Notes: generated by a model from the letters alone, not told the origin. A stretch of DNA of 63,820 nucleotides from Thiotrichaceae bacterium UBA4486 (GCA_002389045.1 DGNS01000010.1:57759-121578), one strand, 5' to 3'. Shown: positions 26,901-37,696, counted from the stretch's first letter. Numbers and translations are program-made.

Positions 26901-29900
26901 AGCTTCTATAATAGTGAGGGTATCCGCGCCCAGGGCCTTCACACTGGGGACCGGAAAATTATCCAGGGTTTCGATTCGGTTGATAGTAAAGTCGCCGGTA
27001 ACCGAGAAAGCGGTATTGACTGTGAACGTATCCGTATCAGCCGGACCCGCATCCGTCACATTTCCCGTGACCGGGGCCCAGCCATTCGCTGTAATAGCGT
27101 CATTGCCGGAACCGGTCAGCAAATCGAGTTGTTCAAATGTCGTGTAATCGATCGGGATAATGCCCGCGCGATTAATAGTACCTGAACTGATTGAGTAAAT
27201 AGTGCCGGTATTGTCACCCGCATCGTTAACGATCAGTGTGTCGCCGACGGCCCCCGATGGTGCGCCGCCGTTGACCGTCAGGGTACCCAGTATGCCGTCC
27301 AGCGAGTTGGCGCTGCCGCCGATATTGACCGTATCATCGCCGCCGTTGGCGTTCAGCACGACCGTGGACGAACCCGCGACGCCACTGATACCAAATGAAT
27401 CGCCGCCGGAACCCAGGTCGATATTAATGTTCTCGATTTCGCTGGCGCCACCGTCGTTGTAATCAATCTTGTGCGTCGCACCGCCGGAACCAAAGATGCC
27501 GGTGATTTCCGTATCGCTGAGCCCGCCGTTGGCATCGGCGTCCGCATCGCCGCTGTCGGAGACGTTCAATGTGTCACTACCGCCGGTGTCCCGCAGGATC
27601 AGTGTCGCCAGAATATCATCAAGACTGCCTGTATTCGTCGGAGCATTCGAAGAGACATTAATAACATCCGTCCCCGTACCTGTATTAATCGTCAGGTCAT
27701 TATCGAGTGACTGAACATTAAAGGTATCGTTAGCGTCAGAGCCGTCGACAATTTCAAATTCCATGAAATTGAAACCGCTGCCGGTAGCGGTACCGCTGGT
27801 TCCGTCCACCGCGGCATCGCCGGCATCGATATCACCGACAATTACCGTGCCGGCACCGGAGATATCATTGGAATCGTAGACTTCCGGCCGCGTGCCCGCA
27901 CCGTTAAACTGCCAGGTGACGCTGGAAGTGCTGTTGAAAATGATCTGGTCGGCGGCGGCGGTCGCTGTCCCGGCATTGGCGGCAGCGACAAAGGTTCCGC
28001 TCCAGGTCACGCCATCGTTCACGGTAAAGATATCGGCGTTATCATTCCCAAACAGAATATCGATATTGAAGAACTCATTGCCGCCGCCGGTTAATATCTG
28101 GATTGTTGAATTATCCTGACCCTGACCATCCCCGGTGATCGTGTATTCCATGCCGAATCCGGCAGGTGTAAACGGGATAATCGTATTGCCTTCACCCAAT
28201 GCGCCGCCATCCACCTGACTCAACGTGCCGCCACTGAAGACAAACGTATCGGCGTCGCTGCCACCGGTGATGGTGAAGTTGGAAAAGGCCGTCTCGTCGC
28301 CGTTTTCGCCATAGGTGCCGGATCCGGCGCCCGTAATGTTCCAGACCGTCTTCACATCCGGACCGGTCAGAAATCCACCAACACCGCCTTCAACAGTATC
28401 TATATTGTTAAAGTCATTGGCGGATATACCCTTATCAATGGGATCTGTTGTCGCAGCAATATCACCACGGGAACCATCTGGACCACCATTGCCATTGTCT
28501 ACACCAGGTCCATCTACAGTCACAACTGCAGCAGTTACATTCTGTACATCCAGAACATCGGTTCCATCGCCGCCATCAATCGTGCCGGTCACGGTCACCG
28601 CATCGGCGAATTCGAATTCATCATCCCCGGCTCCGCCATTGATTGATGCGGTAATATCCGCATCAATATCAAACTTGTCGTTACCGCTACCGCCGGTCAG
28701 TGTGGTGAATATACCGGGGCCGGAAAAATCCAGGTCCTGGCCGGTGCCGTTGTCCGAGTAATTTTCATTGCCGCCATTGAGTGTCCAGGTTGCATCAGCG
28801 ATCTGGGCTGCCGGCGCGCCGGTGAGGGTACTTCCCGTCTCGTCCGTGAAGATTTCATCGATGTTGTTAAAGTCGAGAGCGATGGTTCCGCCACTACCGG
28901 TATCCGAGATATTTCCCTGCATACCATCGTCGCTGCCCACGCCGGTAAGGGTCACGTCAATGGCGTTATCCGGGGCCGTGCCGCCGGTTTGGTCAATGGT
29001 ATCGGTCGTGTTGCCGCCTTCGATGGTCTGGAAATCGGTCCAGTCGGCCGTCGTGCTGAGATTGGCGTTATCCAGCGTGCCGGAACCGGTGATGATCCAG
29101 GTATTGACCAGGTCCTGGGCGGCAATGGTGTCATTATTATTTGTGTTACTGCCGGAGAAATTGATATCGGCGGAGGTGATAGTGCTGCCCGTACCCAGGT
29201 CCAGCGTGGCGGCGACATCATCGTTGATATCGACATTCAGGTTTATCTGGCCGCCGGCACCGGTGGAAACAGTGATTGCGTTTCCGAGAGTAATGTCATC
29301 GGAGGAATCAACCGTGATGGTGTTCGTGGTCGCTGTCAAATCCCCATTGACGACGACATCACCGCGTGTATTGGTTGTCAGTTGAATATCGCCGGTACCG
29401 CCCGCTGTTACGGTGGTGACCGTCAGAGTATCAGCGGCGGCATTGCCGGTGTTGGTTATTGTGACGTTACCGTCATTGGTGGTTGCGGTGTTAACCTGTA
29501 AAGATTCGTTACCGGTTTGATCGAACTGGACGAAACCCGTACCCAGGGTTGTGAGACTGGTCACGGTTACGGCACCCGGGGCGGTATTGTCGAGATCGAC
29601 ATTTCCGGTCGTATTATTGTCTGCCGAGATTGAGCTGCCCGCGAGGGTTGCAACGATCCCCTGGGCGGCGTCCAGGTCGAGGGTGTTCCCCGTTACCGTC
29701 CCGGCTGTCCGGCTGATGGCGCCGGAGGTATCCAGATTACCGACTTCGGCGGCATCGTTATCGGCATCTATGGTGACATTATCAGCACCGGCATCCACAT
29801 CACCGCCCAGTGCCACGCCATCCGCGGCGTTTAATATAATGTTGCCTGTGCCGGCGCCGTTACTGTCGATACCGCCGGAACCCACCGTGATGCTGCGGTC

Positions 29901-32900
29901 ATTATTGGCCCCGGCATCGTTGGCGGTGAATGTTATCGCGCCATCCTGGGTGGACACGGCCACGGTCGATGTATCAATACTGCCGTCGGTTGTCGATAAC
30001 GCCATGGTGCCATTGGCAGCCTGGTTTCTGAATGTCGTTAACAAGGTCACGTCATCGGCATCCGTGATGTCGATGTTGTTGCCGGTGATATTATCGGCCG
30101 TCAGATTATCCACCGCCGTGTCCGTATCGATACCGGTGTCCGCGGTCAATACCGTTGTCGTTGCTGTAATATTGTCCGCCGCTGCGTTGGCATCGGTGAT
30201 GGCGCCCGCGGTGTCGGCGGCGAATGTATCATCTCCTGCCGTAATATTGACTGTTCCACCAGTTGATGTTGTAACAGCAAGCGCGACATCTCCCCGCGCG
30301 GCAAGTGTGACAGTCGCTCCATTGGCCTGTTGCACAACGGCACCGGCTGTCATGGCGATACCACCGTCTGCATGGCCGGCTGCGGGCGTACCGTCGGCAA
30401 AATCACGACCACCGAACAGGTCGACGGTGCCACTATTAACGGCGGAAATTGTTCCCGACGTATGAACGATATCGCCGCCGGCAAATAACTGGATAGTACC
30501 GTTACCGCCTGTTGCCGTGATGTTGTCATCAATAGTCAGGTCGTCGGTGTTGGCCGTGCCCTCGGCCGCCAGGGTGATATTGCCGCCACCGGTGTTGGTC
30601 ACTGCATCATTCACCGTTAACGGGCTGCTCGCGCGTATACGGATGTCATCACCTGCCGCGCCACCGGTGATTGTGATACCGGTGGTCGTAGTCGTGGTTG
30701 CCCCGGTATCGTCAAAATCCGAGGTCAGTGCGCCAACAGTCAAACCACCGGTGGTATCAAGGATATTGATATCACCCGTTGTCGTAGTCGCGGCCAGGCC
30801 GTTTGTGCCATCGGTTGAATTGATACTGAGTTCATCCCCGTCCGCAATGCCCGTGGCTGCAACTAGGTGAATTGTGCTGCCGGTAATATCAATATCCGTA
30901 TCGTCGTTATCAACGATAGCTGCGGCCGAGTTGATGCTGACCGCACCGCTGGCATTGATCTCATCGATTAACAGGTTATTGGCGTCCTGCGTCAGGGTGA
31001 AATTCGTGATTGACCCGGTACCGGCGACATCGACTGCGTAGGTGGCATCGCCGGCACTGGCGTTATTGGTGATATTGACCGCGCCGACAGCGTCAGTAAC
31101 CGTAATCAGGTTATTCACATCAATGGTGAATGAGTTACCGGTATTGCCACCCGGATCTGTCACACCTATATCCGCGCCGCTTTGCAGTGTCAACAGTCCG
31201 GATGACTGAAAAGCCAGTCCATTTGTGTTGTCGGTAATGAATCCGGCCGCCGTCAAGGAAAGATCATTGGCGCCGAAGCTGGTCGCCCGATCCAGAACTA
31301 TATCGCCATTATCCGCTCCCAATGCGTTGACCGTGATCCCCAGGGCCGTGGCGCCGCCCGACAACAGGCCATCCATCTGCGCATCATCGAGCTCATGAGT
31401 GAAAGCCAGTGTCGATGTTGCATCGTCTCCCAATGCCAGATTGCCATCAAAGGTGACTGCAATCGTATTGGCCAGGACCTGCGGGAATACCGAGTCATCC
31501 AGACTGCTGCCGGTGAGCAGATTTTCCACGCTGACAGTGGAGCCATTCAGAACGGTGTTCTTGCCGTCCGTGGAGACCGCCGGGTTACCACCACTCTCGA
31601 AATCCTGAAGGATAGTCTGGGCATTACCGCCGCCTACCAACGTGGTAATGTTACCCGGTGTCTGGATGATGCGTTCATCCGGGGTCCCTGCCGCACCGGT
31701 CAGCCCCTCGACATCCATGACGATATCCGAGTTGTTCGCTGTGGTTTCCAGCAGCACATCTCCGGCTGTGAGCAGGATACTGGAACTGAATTCCATCACC
31801 GAACCCGACAATGCCAGGGTCGATTGCAGATCGAGCACATTGCCGCCTCCGCTGCCGTTGAGAATCACATCGCCATCACCGTCACCACCGATATTGATAC
31901 GGTTACTGGCGCGAACACGCAGGGAGTCAGCGAGGAAGGTATCGGTCGTTGCGGCGGCGTTGGCGCCCGGGGCTGTGTTGCTGTCAATGGTGAAAATGCC
32001 GGTACTTGTGACATTGACGTCGCCCAGCGGTGTGCCGGTACCCACGGTTCCGTTGAAGGAGACGTCACCGGTACCGGCTGCAATGGTCAGATCTTCTGTA
32101 TTGGCGGTACTGCCATTGACGGTATCGTTGAATATTACATTATTACCGGTCGTATTGATGTTTGCTGTTGCGCCAAGAATCACTGCATCGTTATAAGTCT
32201 GAATACCGGTAGTGGAAACCTCGCCGCCATCAATACGGGTAGTGCCTCCGGCATCGGTGGTCACACTGGCAAGGGGTGTTGCATTGCCTACGGCACCGCC
32301 AAATGTCGTGGTGCCGTCGGTATTAACTGCCAGTGTCTGACTGCCATCGACACCGGCGCTGAATTCGATATCACCGCCGGTATTTCCTGTAGCGGATATC
32401 GTCACGCCCGTATTCAACATGACCTGATCGGCGAAGGTGATGTTGTTACCATTACCCGCGGTGGCATCCACGGTTGTACCGCCATTGGCGGTAATGGTGG
32501 CCCCATCCAGGTTGATTGTGTTACCCGAACCGGTATCCAGTGATATCAATCCGGCATCGCCGCCGTTATTACCCGATGTGGTTGCATTGCCCCCGGTAGT
32601 CGTGATGAGCGCGACATCGATGGTGCCGTTGTTGGTAACAAGCATGACATCACCACCGGTATTGCCGTTACCGGCATTGTTGTTAGCGCCGGTCGTGGTG
32701 ATATTGCCCGCCAGATTTACGATTGCCGTACCGCTCGTTGTAATCGTAACCGCACCGGAATCCTGTGCCGTATTGACTTCACCACTGGTCTCGATGTCAG
32801 CGCCGCTTGCGCTGGTAACATCACCGGCGGATATGATCTCTACATCACCGCCGTCGGTCAGGATATCGTCCGTCCCGATGGCGAGGCCGTCAGCCGCGCC

Positions 32901-35900
32901 GTCCAGTTCATTGATAAAGACACCGCTACCGTCAACGGCCGTGGTATCGGCGACGATCTGGGTCACGTTGGTGTCAATCTTGTCGCCGCTGGTGCCGATG
33001 GCGCCACCGTTTGCGGTCATATCAAGAAGGTTGCCGGTGATGTTCAGTGTGCCGGCATTGGTATCGGTCATGGTACCGGTGCTTATAAGTGTGACATTCC
33101 CGCTGCCGGCATTGATAACGCCAATCGGCATGGAGCCCGTGCTTTCCAGTTCAATGTTGCCGTTGTTGCCGGAACTGTCGGTGTTGAGTTCGGTGATGAC
33201 GGTAACATTGATGTCCTCGCCGGAACCAATCCCGTCGGGGCCGATCAGGTTGATGGTATCTCCGATAATGTTGGCGCCTTCACCGCTAAGGATATCCTGG
33301 ATGTCGCCGGTGTCCGCGGTACTCAGGCCGCCATCGATCCCGGCAAAATCAGCTTCCACGGTGACATCGCCGGTTCCCGATGCATTCCCGTCACCGTCGC
33401 TGTCGGCATTCAGCAGGCTGAGGTCCACGCTGCCGGTGGCTCGGACAACGATATTGCCATCCTCTGTTTCAATGCTGCTGCCATCGCCCATGGTCAAGAT
33501 ACCGGTGGCCGTGCCGTTGTTATTGGCACCACCGCTGACGAAATCCTCACCGGCTATTGCCGTAATATTGCCGGCCCCGGCAGCAGAAACGACATTCGTA
33601 CCATTCAGATTAATGGCGTCGCCGGCGAATAAATTAATGTTACCGTCACCACCCGTAGCCGTGATGTTGGCGTTAATTGCCATATCATCACCCGCTGCAT
33701 TGCCGTCAGCCGCGAGCGTGATATCGCCGCCGTCATTATTGACTACATCATCGGTAATCGTTAGGGGGCTGCTCGCGGTGATGACAATGTCACCGCCACC
33801 ATCGTTGGTACCGGCATCAACGATTTGGGCGCCAACCACCCCATCAACAGTAGTGATATCCAGTGCACCGGTATTGAAGACCTCGAGGTTACCCGTGGTG
33901 TCCGTCTCGGCGGCCAGGTTACTGACGGCCGTGTCCAGGGCGAGGATGCCGGTCTCGGCGCTGAGGCGCAGGCTGTCGGCGGTAATGACTTCGGTTGTGG
34001 CGGCGGCGTCATTGATGTTGCCGGCAGTGGAATCCAGCGCCACGATATTGGTACCGGCGGCATCCACGTCAACGACGACGATGTTGCCCAGGGTCGCCGT
34101 GACCGTGATCTTGCCGTCGGCGGTATCGATGTCGGTCAGACTGATGCCGTTGGCCTCGGCAACTGTCAGATCGCCGGCGCCACCGCCCGTGGTATCGGTG
34201 ATGTTCGCCGTCAGGTTATCCACGCTCAGGTTCAGGCTCTCACCCGTGCCCGAGGCAAACACCACGGTATCGGCCGTCCAGAGATTGTTGCTGAGATCAG
34301 TATCCGTGGCATCAAGCACATCCTGGCCGTCGGTTGCCGCCTCGATCCGGATCGTGCCGGCACCGACATCGATCGCGGCGTCGGGAACAGTGACACTGCC
34401 GGTGGTGGAAACATAACCAATGCTGTCACCATCGTTTGAAAGCGTATGGGCGGTAACAGCAAGGTCGGTATTGTTTGTAATCAACGCCGAGCCTGCCACG
34501 CCGGCCGGTGTCACCGAGGAAACCGTCAGCCCCCCGGCGATGGTATTGGCGATGGCTGCCTCGACAGCATCGACGGAAAGCGTGCTGACCGTGGTTTCCA
34601 GGGAATCCGTCGGCGCCAGGCTGACATCGCCATTACCGGCTCCGGCCAGGTCGCCGATAGCGCCTGTCGCCGTCAGGTCGGCCGTGGCCGCTGCAATATT
34701 GTTGGCACCGGCATTGGCATCGGTCATCGAGCCAGCCGAAGTCAGGTCAACAGTGCCGGTACCGGCATCCACCAGTCCGAGCGGGAAATCGCCGGTGGTA
34801 TCTTCAACCGTGATGTTTCCACCACCGGTCGAGGCATCAGCCGCGAAACTCACAACTGCATTGACCTGAATGGCACCCTCAGCGCCCTGACCAATACCGG
34901 TAGCATTGGCACTTGAGGTTAAAGAAATGTTGGCGGCTGAAATGATGTCCGTTGCGGTGTCAGCGGCATCATCAATAATCCCGTCCTCTGCGGTAATACT
35001 GACGGTATCGTCCGTGGTATCCGCCGTAACCGTTTTAACGGTAATATCGGAGTCGACGCCACCCGTGTTCGTTATCGTGATATCGCCATCGTTTGCGGTT
35101 ACCGAGGTCAAAGCAAGGGTCTGGTTACCGGTCTGGTCGAATAAAATATTACCGGTTCCCTGGTGATCGATGTTGGTAAGCGTGGTCGATGCTGTTGCCG
35201 CATTGTTAAGGTCGATGTTGCCGCTCGTTGAATTGACTGCGCTGATGTTTGCGGCAACGGTATCAATGGCAATACCCGTGGCGGCATTCAGATTAACCGT
35301 AGGGGCTGTGATGACCTCGGCGGCGCCCCGGGTTATGGCGCCGGTGTTGTCTGAATCGCCGTCGGCATTGAATGTCACTTGCTGGGCAAACGCGGCATCA
35401 TCGTTGAATGTTATGCCGTCGTCGGCGGTAAACACGAGGTTACCGGCCACGCTACCCGCGGTACTCACGTTGGAAGCCGCCTGAAAATCTATTACTCCTA
35501 CCCTGATCGTAGTTCCGCCACCAATGACACCGGCGGCGCTGGCAGTCGTTGCTTCACCAATGGTAACGGTACCCGTGGAAGAGAACCGGCCCAGTTCCGC
35601 ATCGGTCAGATCGGCGGCGGACCCGATTTCAAAAGAGGCCTCACCCGTTGGTCCGGAGCTGTCGCTGATTGCAGTTAAACTGATATTACCGGCACCGGCA
35701 GCCACACTGCCATCAAGGGTAAAGTCTTCTGCAATGAGGATAATATTGCCGCCGTTGGACGTCACGGTTTTGGTTGTAGCGATGGTGAGGATACCGGCAC
35801 CCGTATTGCCGTCCGTTGCACTTGGTGAGTTTGACTCGAGATGAATATCACCACCGTTGGTCGTGACGTCGTCATTGAGTGTGATATTCCCACCAGCCTG

Positions 35901-37622
35901 CATAACCAGTGAGTTGCCGGACGTAAAAGTGATAACCTCGCCCGCACTCTGAATAATGTCGCGGTTGGCCTGCAGGATGATGTTATTGCTGTTGGACGAT
36001 GTGTTGATTGCGCCCGCGGAGATACTGAAATCATCAACGGTCGCGCCACCGCCGTTATCATCAGCAAACAGAATATCCGGCAAGTCTCCATCGTCAGTTG
36101 TATTGCCGTCTATAAGAATATCGCGTGGATCCAGCAGTAAGGTCCCGGTTTTACCATTGTCCGCGGTGGTATCGACACTGCCGTTAAAGGCGAGTTTTTC
36201 CTTGCCGGAGACCTCGACAAAACCACCGTCCCCGCCTTGCTCGCCACCTTGTGCCGATATCTCCCCGTAAAAGCCGGTGACCTCGTCCGACCAGACAATC
36301 ACCTTGCCGCCATCGCCTTCGTCGATGGCATCGGCCTTGATTTCAGCATCACCTGCAACCAGCGTGCGGGTTGCATTTTTAACCTCATCATTGGCACCCT
36401 GGAAATCACCACCTACCAGAACTTCACCGCCACCGGTGGCACCGGAAGCATCAACTACGGTTTCATCCAGTAACCCGACCTTGTCGCCGAGTATTTTTGC
36501 GACGCCACCCTGTTGCAGTTCCGATGCGGCACTGACCACGGATTCACCGGTTAACAGCGTGGTGTCTTCAGACTCAATTTTGACCTGACCGCCCTTGCCA
36601 TCCACTGCGTTGGCTTCGACGGTGCCGGAACTGGTGATGTTTTCCGCGGCGATTTCAACCGTACCGCCATCCTCACCGGCAGAGGTCGAACTCGCGCTGA
36701 TGGTGCCGGTGTTGATCAGGGAATTACCGGCGCCGCTGCCCAGCAACCGGATCTTGCCACCGGACTTGTCGATACGACCAGCCTTGATCACACCGGAATT
36801 GTTAACCACTTTGGAGAAAACCTCTTTCGACGCGTTACCTGACAACAGCACGCTGCCGCCATTGGCCTCGATGGTGCCACTGTTGTTCACCTGACTGTCC
36901 AGGCCGTGCGCGTTTTCCAGTACTTCCCTGTCGACAACAAACTGGATCAGGCCATCGCCGTCAAAATCCATGGTCATTTTTTCACCGGCGACCAGGTTCA
37001 CCTGGCCGGCATGGGCCAGGATCAGCCCCTCGTTGCTGACGGCCTTGCCGATCAGGTTAACGGAACCACCCGTGGCGGCTTCGATGAGGCCCTGATTCAC
37101 GACCACACCATCACCGCCGGCGCCGCCGGCATCAAAGTTGAGTTTGCCCTGCATGAAATCATTGGTTTTGATGTCGATGCCCGAGGCGATGAGCGAGCCG
37201 ACGCTGACGCGTGCAGTGGGACTGAAGAATACGCCGTTGGGATTGACCAGGATCACCTGGCCGTTGGCCTTGATGGTACCGAAGATCTGGCTTGGATTCT
37301 GATCGAAGATCTTGTTCAGTGCGCTGGCCGCGGCGTTCGGCTGCAGGTACTGCACCAGTTCATTTTGCTTGACGTTGTAGCTTTGCCAGTCGATGGCAAC
37401 GTTTTGCGTGGCCTGGTTGATGACCGTGGAAGTGGCGGTCGGTGTCGAGATGGTCGCCTGGCCGGCGGTGACCAGGCCGCCTTCCGGTCCGGCAATGACA
37501 TTACCGGTATGCAGGCCCAGCAGCAGGCTGAAGCAGGCATAAGCGAGGCATAATCGTTCCGTCCCGGCGCCGGCCGTTGTTGATGATTTATAACTTATTG
37601 CTTTTAAACGGAATATTTTCAC
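23976..37622 (-). CDS. Giant two-partner-secretion exoprotein (filamentous haemagglutinin type)
   Basis: A 4548-residue TpsA protein. A long signal sequence ends near VIAGPEGG (residue 44). The TPS secretion domain follows, with QATQNVAIDWQSYNV near 70 and NPNGVFFSPTARVSVGSL near 130. The body is thousands of residues of Gly/Asp/Asn/Thr-rich beta-helix repeats. RTX-like units GGSGNDKFDI, GGAGDDEFEF and GGDGTDVLDV lie at about 28560-28710. Towards the C-terminus there is a cysteine pair in NACTVCAG (about 25030) and then an acidic, helical tail from about residue 4300 with two related modules. TpsA proteins are adhesins, toxins or structural exoproteins. No toxin domain is recognised. Confidence 0.93.
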   Translation of the reverse strand: MKIFRLKAISYKSSTTAGAGTERLCLAYACFSLLLGLHTGNVIAGPEGGLVTAGQATISTPTATSTVINQATQNVAIDWQSYNVKQNELVQYLQPNAAASALNKIFDQNPSQIFGTIKANGQVILVNPNGVFFSPTARVSVGSLIASGIDIKTNDFMQGKLNFDAGGAGGDGVVVNQGLIEAATGGSVNLIGKAVSNEGLILAHAGQVNLVAGEKMTMDFDGDGLIQFVVDREVLENAHGLDSQVNNSGTIEANGGSVLLSGNASKEVFSKVVNNSGVIKAGRIDKSGGKIRLLGSGAGNSLINTGTISASSTSAGEDGGTVEIAAENITSSGTVEANAVDGKGGQVKIESEDTTLLTGESVVSAASELQQGGVAKILGDKVGLLDETVVDASGATGGGEVLVGGDFQGANDEVKNATRTLVAGDAEIKADAIDEGDGGKVIVWSDEVTGFYGEISAQGGEQGGDGGFVEVSGKEKLAFNGSVDTTADNGKTGTLLLDPRDILIDGNTTDDGDLPDILFADDNGGGATVDDFSISAGAINTSSNSNNIILQANRDIIQSAGEVITFTSGNSLVMQAGGNITLNDDVTTNGGDIHLESNSPSATDGNTGAGILTIATTKTVTSNGGNIILIAEDFTLDGSVAAGAGNISLTAISDSSGPTGEASFEIGSAADLTDAELGRFSSTGTVTIGEATTASAAGVIGGGTTIRVGVIDFQAASNVSTAGSVAGNLVFTADDGITFNDDAAFAQQVTFNADGDSDNTGAITRGAAEVITAPTVNLNAATGIAIDTVAANISAVNSTSGNIDLNNAATASTTLTNIDHQGTGNILFDQTGNQTLALTSVTANDGDITITNTGGVDSDITVKTVTADTTDDTVSITAEDGIIDDAADTATDIISAANISLTSSANATGIGQGAEGAIQVNAVVSFAADASTGGGNITVEDTTGDFPLGLVDAGTGTVDLTSAGSMTDANAGANNIAAATADLTATGAIGDLAGAGNGDVSLAPTDSLETTVSTLSVDAVEAAIANTIAGGLTVSSVTPAGVAGSALITNNTDLAVTAHTLSNDGDSIGYVSTTGSVTVPDAAIDVGAGTIRIEAATDGQDVLDATDTDLSNNLWTADTVVFASGTGESLNLSVDNLTANITDTTGGGAGDLTVAEANGISLTDIDTADGKITVTATLGNIVVVDVDAAGTNIVALDSTAGNINDAAATTEVITADSLRLSAETGILALDTAVSNLAAETDTTGNLEVFNTGALDITTVDGVVGAQIVDAGTNDGGGDIVITASSPLTITDDVVNNDGGDITLAADGNAAGDDMAINANITATGGDGNINLFAGDAINLNGTNVVSAAGAGNITAIAGEDFVSGGANNNGTATGILTMGDGSSIETEDGNIVVRATGSVDLSLLNADSDGDGNASGTGDVTVEADFAGIDGGLSTADTGDIQDILSGEGANIIGDTINLIGPDGIGSGEDINVTVITELNTDSSGNNGNIELESTGSMPIGVINAGSGNVTLISTGTMTDTNAGTLNITGNLLDMTANGGAIGTSGDKIDTNVTQIVADTTAVDGSGVFINELDGAADGLAIGTDDILTDGGDVEIISAGDVTSASGADIETSGEVNTAQDSGAVTITTSGTAIVNLAGNITTTGANNNAGNGNTGGDVMLVTNNGTIDVALITTTGGNATTSGNNGGDAGLISLDTGSGNTINLDGATITANGGTTVDATAGNGNNITFADQVMLNTGVTISATGNTGGDIEFSAGVDGSQTLAVNTDGTTTFGGAVGNATPLASVTTDAGGTTRIDGGEVSTTGIQTYNDAVILGATANINTTGNNVIFNDTVNGSTANTEDLTIAAGTGDVSFNGTVGTGTPLGDVNVTSTGIFTIDSNTAPGANAAATTDTFLADSLRVRASNRINIGGDGDGDVILNGSGGGNVLDLQSTLALSGSVMEFSSSILLTAGDVLLETTANNSDIVMDVEGLTGAAGTPDERIIQTPGNITTLVGGGNAQTILQDFESGGNPAVSTDGKNTVLNGSTVSVENLLTGSSLDDSVFPQVLANTIAVTFDGNLALGDDATSTLAFTHELDDAQMDGLLSGGATALGITVNALGADNGDIVLDRATSFGANDLSLTAAGFITDNTNGLAFQSSGLLTLQSGADIGVTDPGGNTGNSFTIDVNNLITVTDAVGAVNITNNASAGDATYAVDVAGTGSITNFTLTQDANNLLIDEINASGAVSINSAAAIVDNDDTDIDITGSTIHLVAATGIADGDELSINSTDGTNGLAATTTTGDINILDTTGGLTVGALTSDFDDTGATTTTTTGITITGGAAGDDIRIRASSPLTVNDAVTNTGGGNITLAAEGTANTDDLTIDDNITATGGNGTIQLFAGGDIVHTSGTISAVNSGTVDLFGGRDFADGTPAAGHADGGIAMTAGAVVQQANGATVTLAARGDVALAVTTSTGGTVNITAGDDTFAADTAGAITDANAAADNITATTTVLTADTGIDTDTAVDNLTADNITGNNIDITDADDVTLLTTFRNQAANGTMALSTTDGSIDTSTVAVSTQDGAITFTANDAGANNDRSITVGSGGIDSNGAGTGNIILNAADGVALGGDVDAGADNVTIDADNDAAEVGNLDTSGAISRTAGTVTGNTLDLDAAQGIVATLAGSSISADNNTTGNVDLDNTAPGAVTVTSLTTLGTGFVQFDQTGNESLQVNTATTNDGNVTITNTGNAAADTLTVTTVTAGGTGDIQLTTNTRGDVVVNGDLTATTNTITVDSSDDITLGNAITVSTGAGGQINLNVDINDDVAATLDLGTGSTITSADINFSGSNTNNNDTIAAQDLVNTWIITGSGTLDNANLSTTADWTDFQTIEGGNTTDTIDQTGGTAPDNAIDVTLTGVGSDDGMQGNISDTGSGGTIALDFNNIDEIFTDETGSTLTGAPAAQIADATWTLNGGNENYSDNGTGQDLDFSGPGIFTTLTGGSGNDKFDIDADITASINGGAGDDEFEFADAVTVTGTIDGGDGTDVLDVQNVTAAVVTVDGPGVDNGNGGPDGSRGDIAATTDPIDKGISANDFNNIDTVEGGVGGFLTGPDVKTVWNITGAGSGTYGENGDETAFSNFTITGGSDADTFVFSGGTLSQVDGGALGEGNTIIPFTPAGFGMEYTITGDGQGQDNSTIQILTGGGNEFFNIDILFGNDNADIFTVNDGVTWSGTFVAAANAGTATAAADQIIFNSTSSVTWQFNGAGTRPEVYDSNDISGAGTVIVGDIDAGDAAVDGTSGTATGSGFNFMEFEIVDGSDANDTFNVQSLDNDLTINTGTGTDVINVSSNAPTNTGSLDDILATLILRDTGGSDTLNVSDSGDADADANGGLSDTEITGIFGSGGATHKIDYNDGGASEIENINIDLGSGGDSFGISGVAGSSTVVLNANGGDDTVNIGGSANSLDGILGTLTVNGGAPSGAVGDTLIVNDAGDNTGTIYSISSGTINRAGIIPIDYTTFEQLDLLTGSGNDAITANGWAPVTGNVTDAGPADTDTFTVNTAFSVTGDFTINRIETLDNFPVPSVKALGADTLTIIEADTVGSAADPFDFSANTLVMTDSGGTGGTFIDNQGGNLDIDIDNIFGSDFSLDNGGNNLFITGTNGLDVATGNVELINVGTVTQDATVTVGNLYIDSTGSITLTDMANVINGLATDTTGGDVNIVYQSTAIGNFTTARGTNVGGIDTNGGDLTLAAKSVTNSTSITADTETNGGDVSIDGGVDVNNATLDAGTGDLTLSTVDNNEFVQTSGTGLIVGDALAVNSRQTDVDTDINSFSGVSDTNFIRVDNTGGGTLTVNSVDTSANNALIDISNDAGNIVVADDVDAGTGSVLLTTTTSGNINNGGGLVSGDLIIFNSVGGIGITGGAVMTDAANAVDSMRFSTGGVGAAGNININEVNNFSTSSLSFTPATHASGQTVTIQSNGGAGTITVDEPSSGDDGLDANDTLVLDANINVTTTTVTTAGGLANLIYDGNTTLAGGNTTFTVDNLRFGGTVNTGGSDLAVGGTGNLGLNGDIQNAGIIDLDGINVVVQANSILESNVNDIRFAAGGISGSAPLQLIPSAAGESIAISTGTPSDLNFNPAVFSAFGGHLIIGGTLDPATLPIQPTAATVLADFITIEDPFNMPSAQGLTLLASGIVLDTNSINVGGSGGGAFNAIAVGNACTVCAGLTQDGNITANQNIVIDAGSGLLVAEGTIENAGSIELNFAGGDVQIALGENEDNANNLQGNANGVELDAGVENFINNILGLTVNAVIVTFFNPASALIGLQEVAFIDVGLFEEELTLFGTIGRGIALSLAQCEEIEGCAPNVTEEELVELIEGLEGRIAELERRLAEEGDPAERARLEELIAGFTQELENFRDYQQQLAEFFEPAEEEFEDEFADEFTDEFIEEAPAGPPDVDTVEKLAGMLKVINARIQWLESLKDDPEERARLSEITGMELTKEDLDAIIEATRAEAGFIENQLKLLLEGKEARHDDVQRRLFTADAGDDANIMTVAYGPSLLDLDIQGTTLYYR

Positions 37623-37696
37623 TCAGCCTTCCCACTGTATCCGTAATTGTTAGTATATTGAGTCCCGTCATCCGCCACAATTTAACAGGATAAATG

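Noticed and set aside
32437..34416. Long plus-strand open frames opposite tpsA, such as a 659-codon frame, and similar ones at 25639-26229, 28768-29385, 29551-30465 and 31395-32543
   Set aside because: They are antisense to a strongly supported gene, and their composition is mostly Ala/Pro/Ser/Val as expected from the complement of Gly/Asp/Asn/Thr-rich repeats. No family features are seen.
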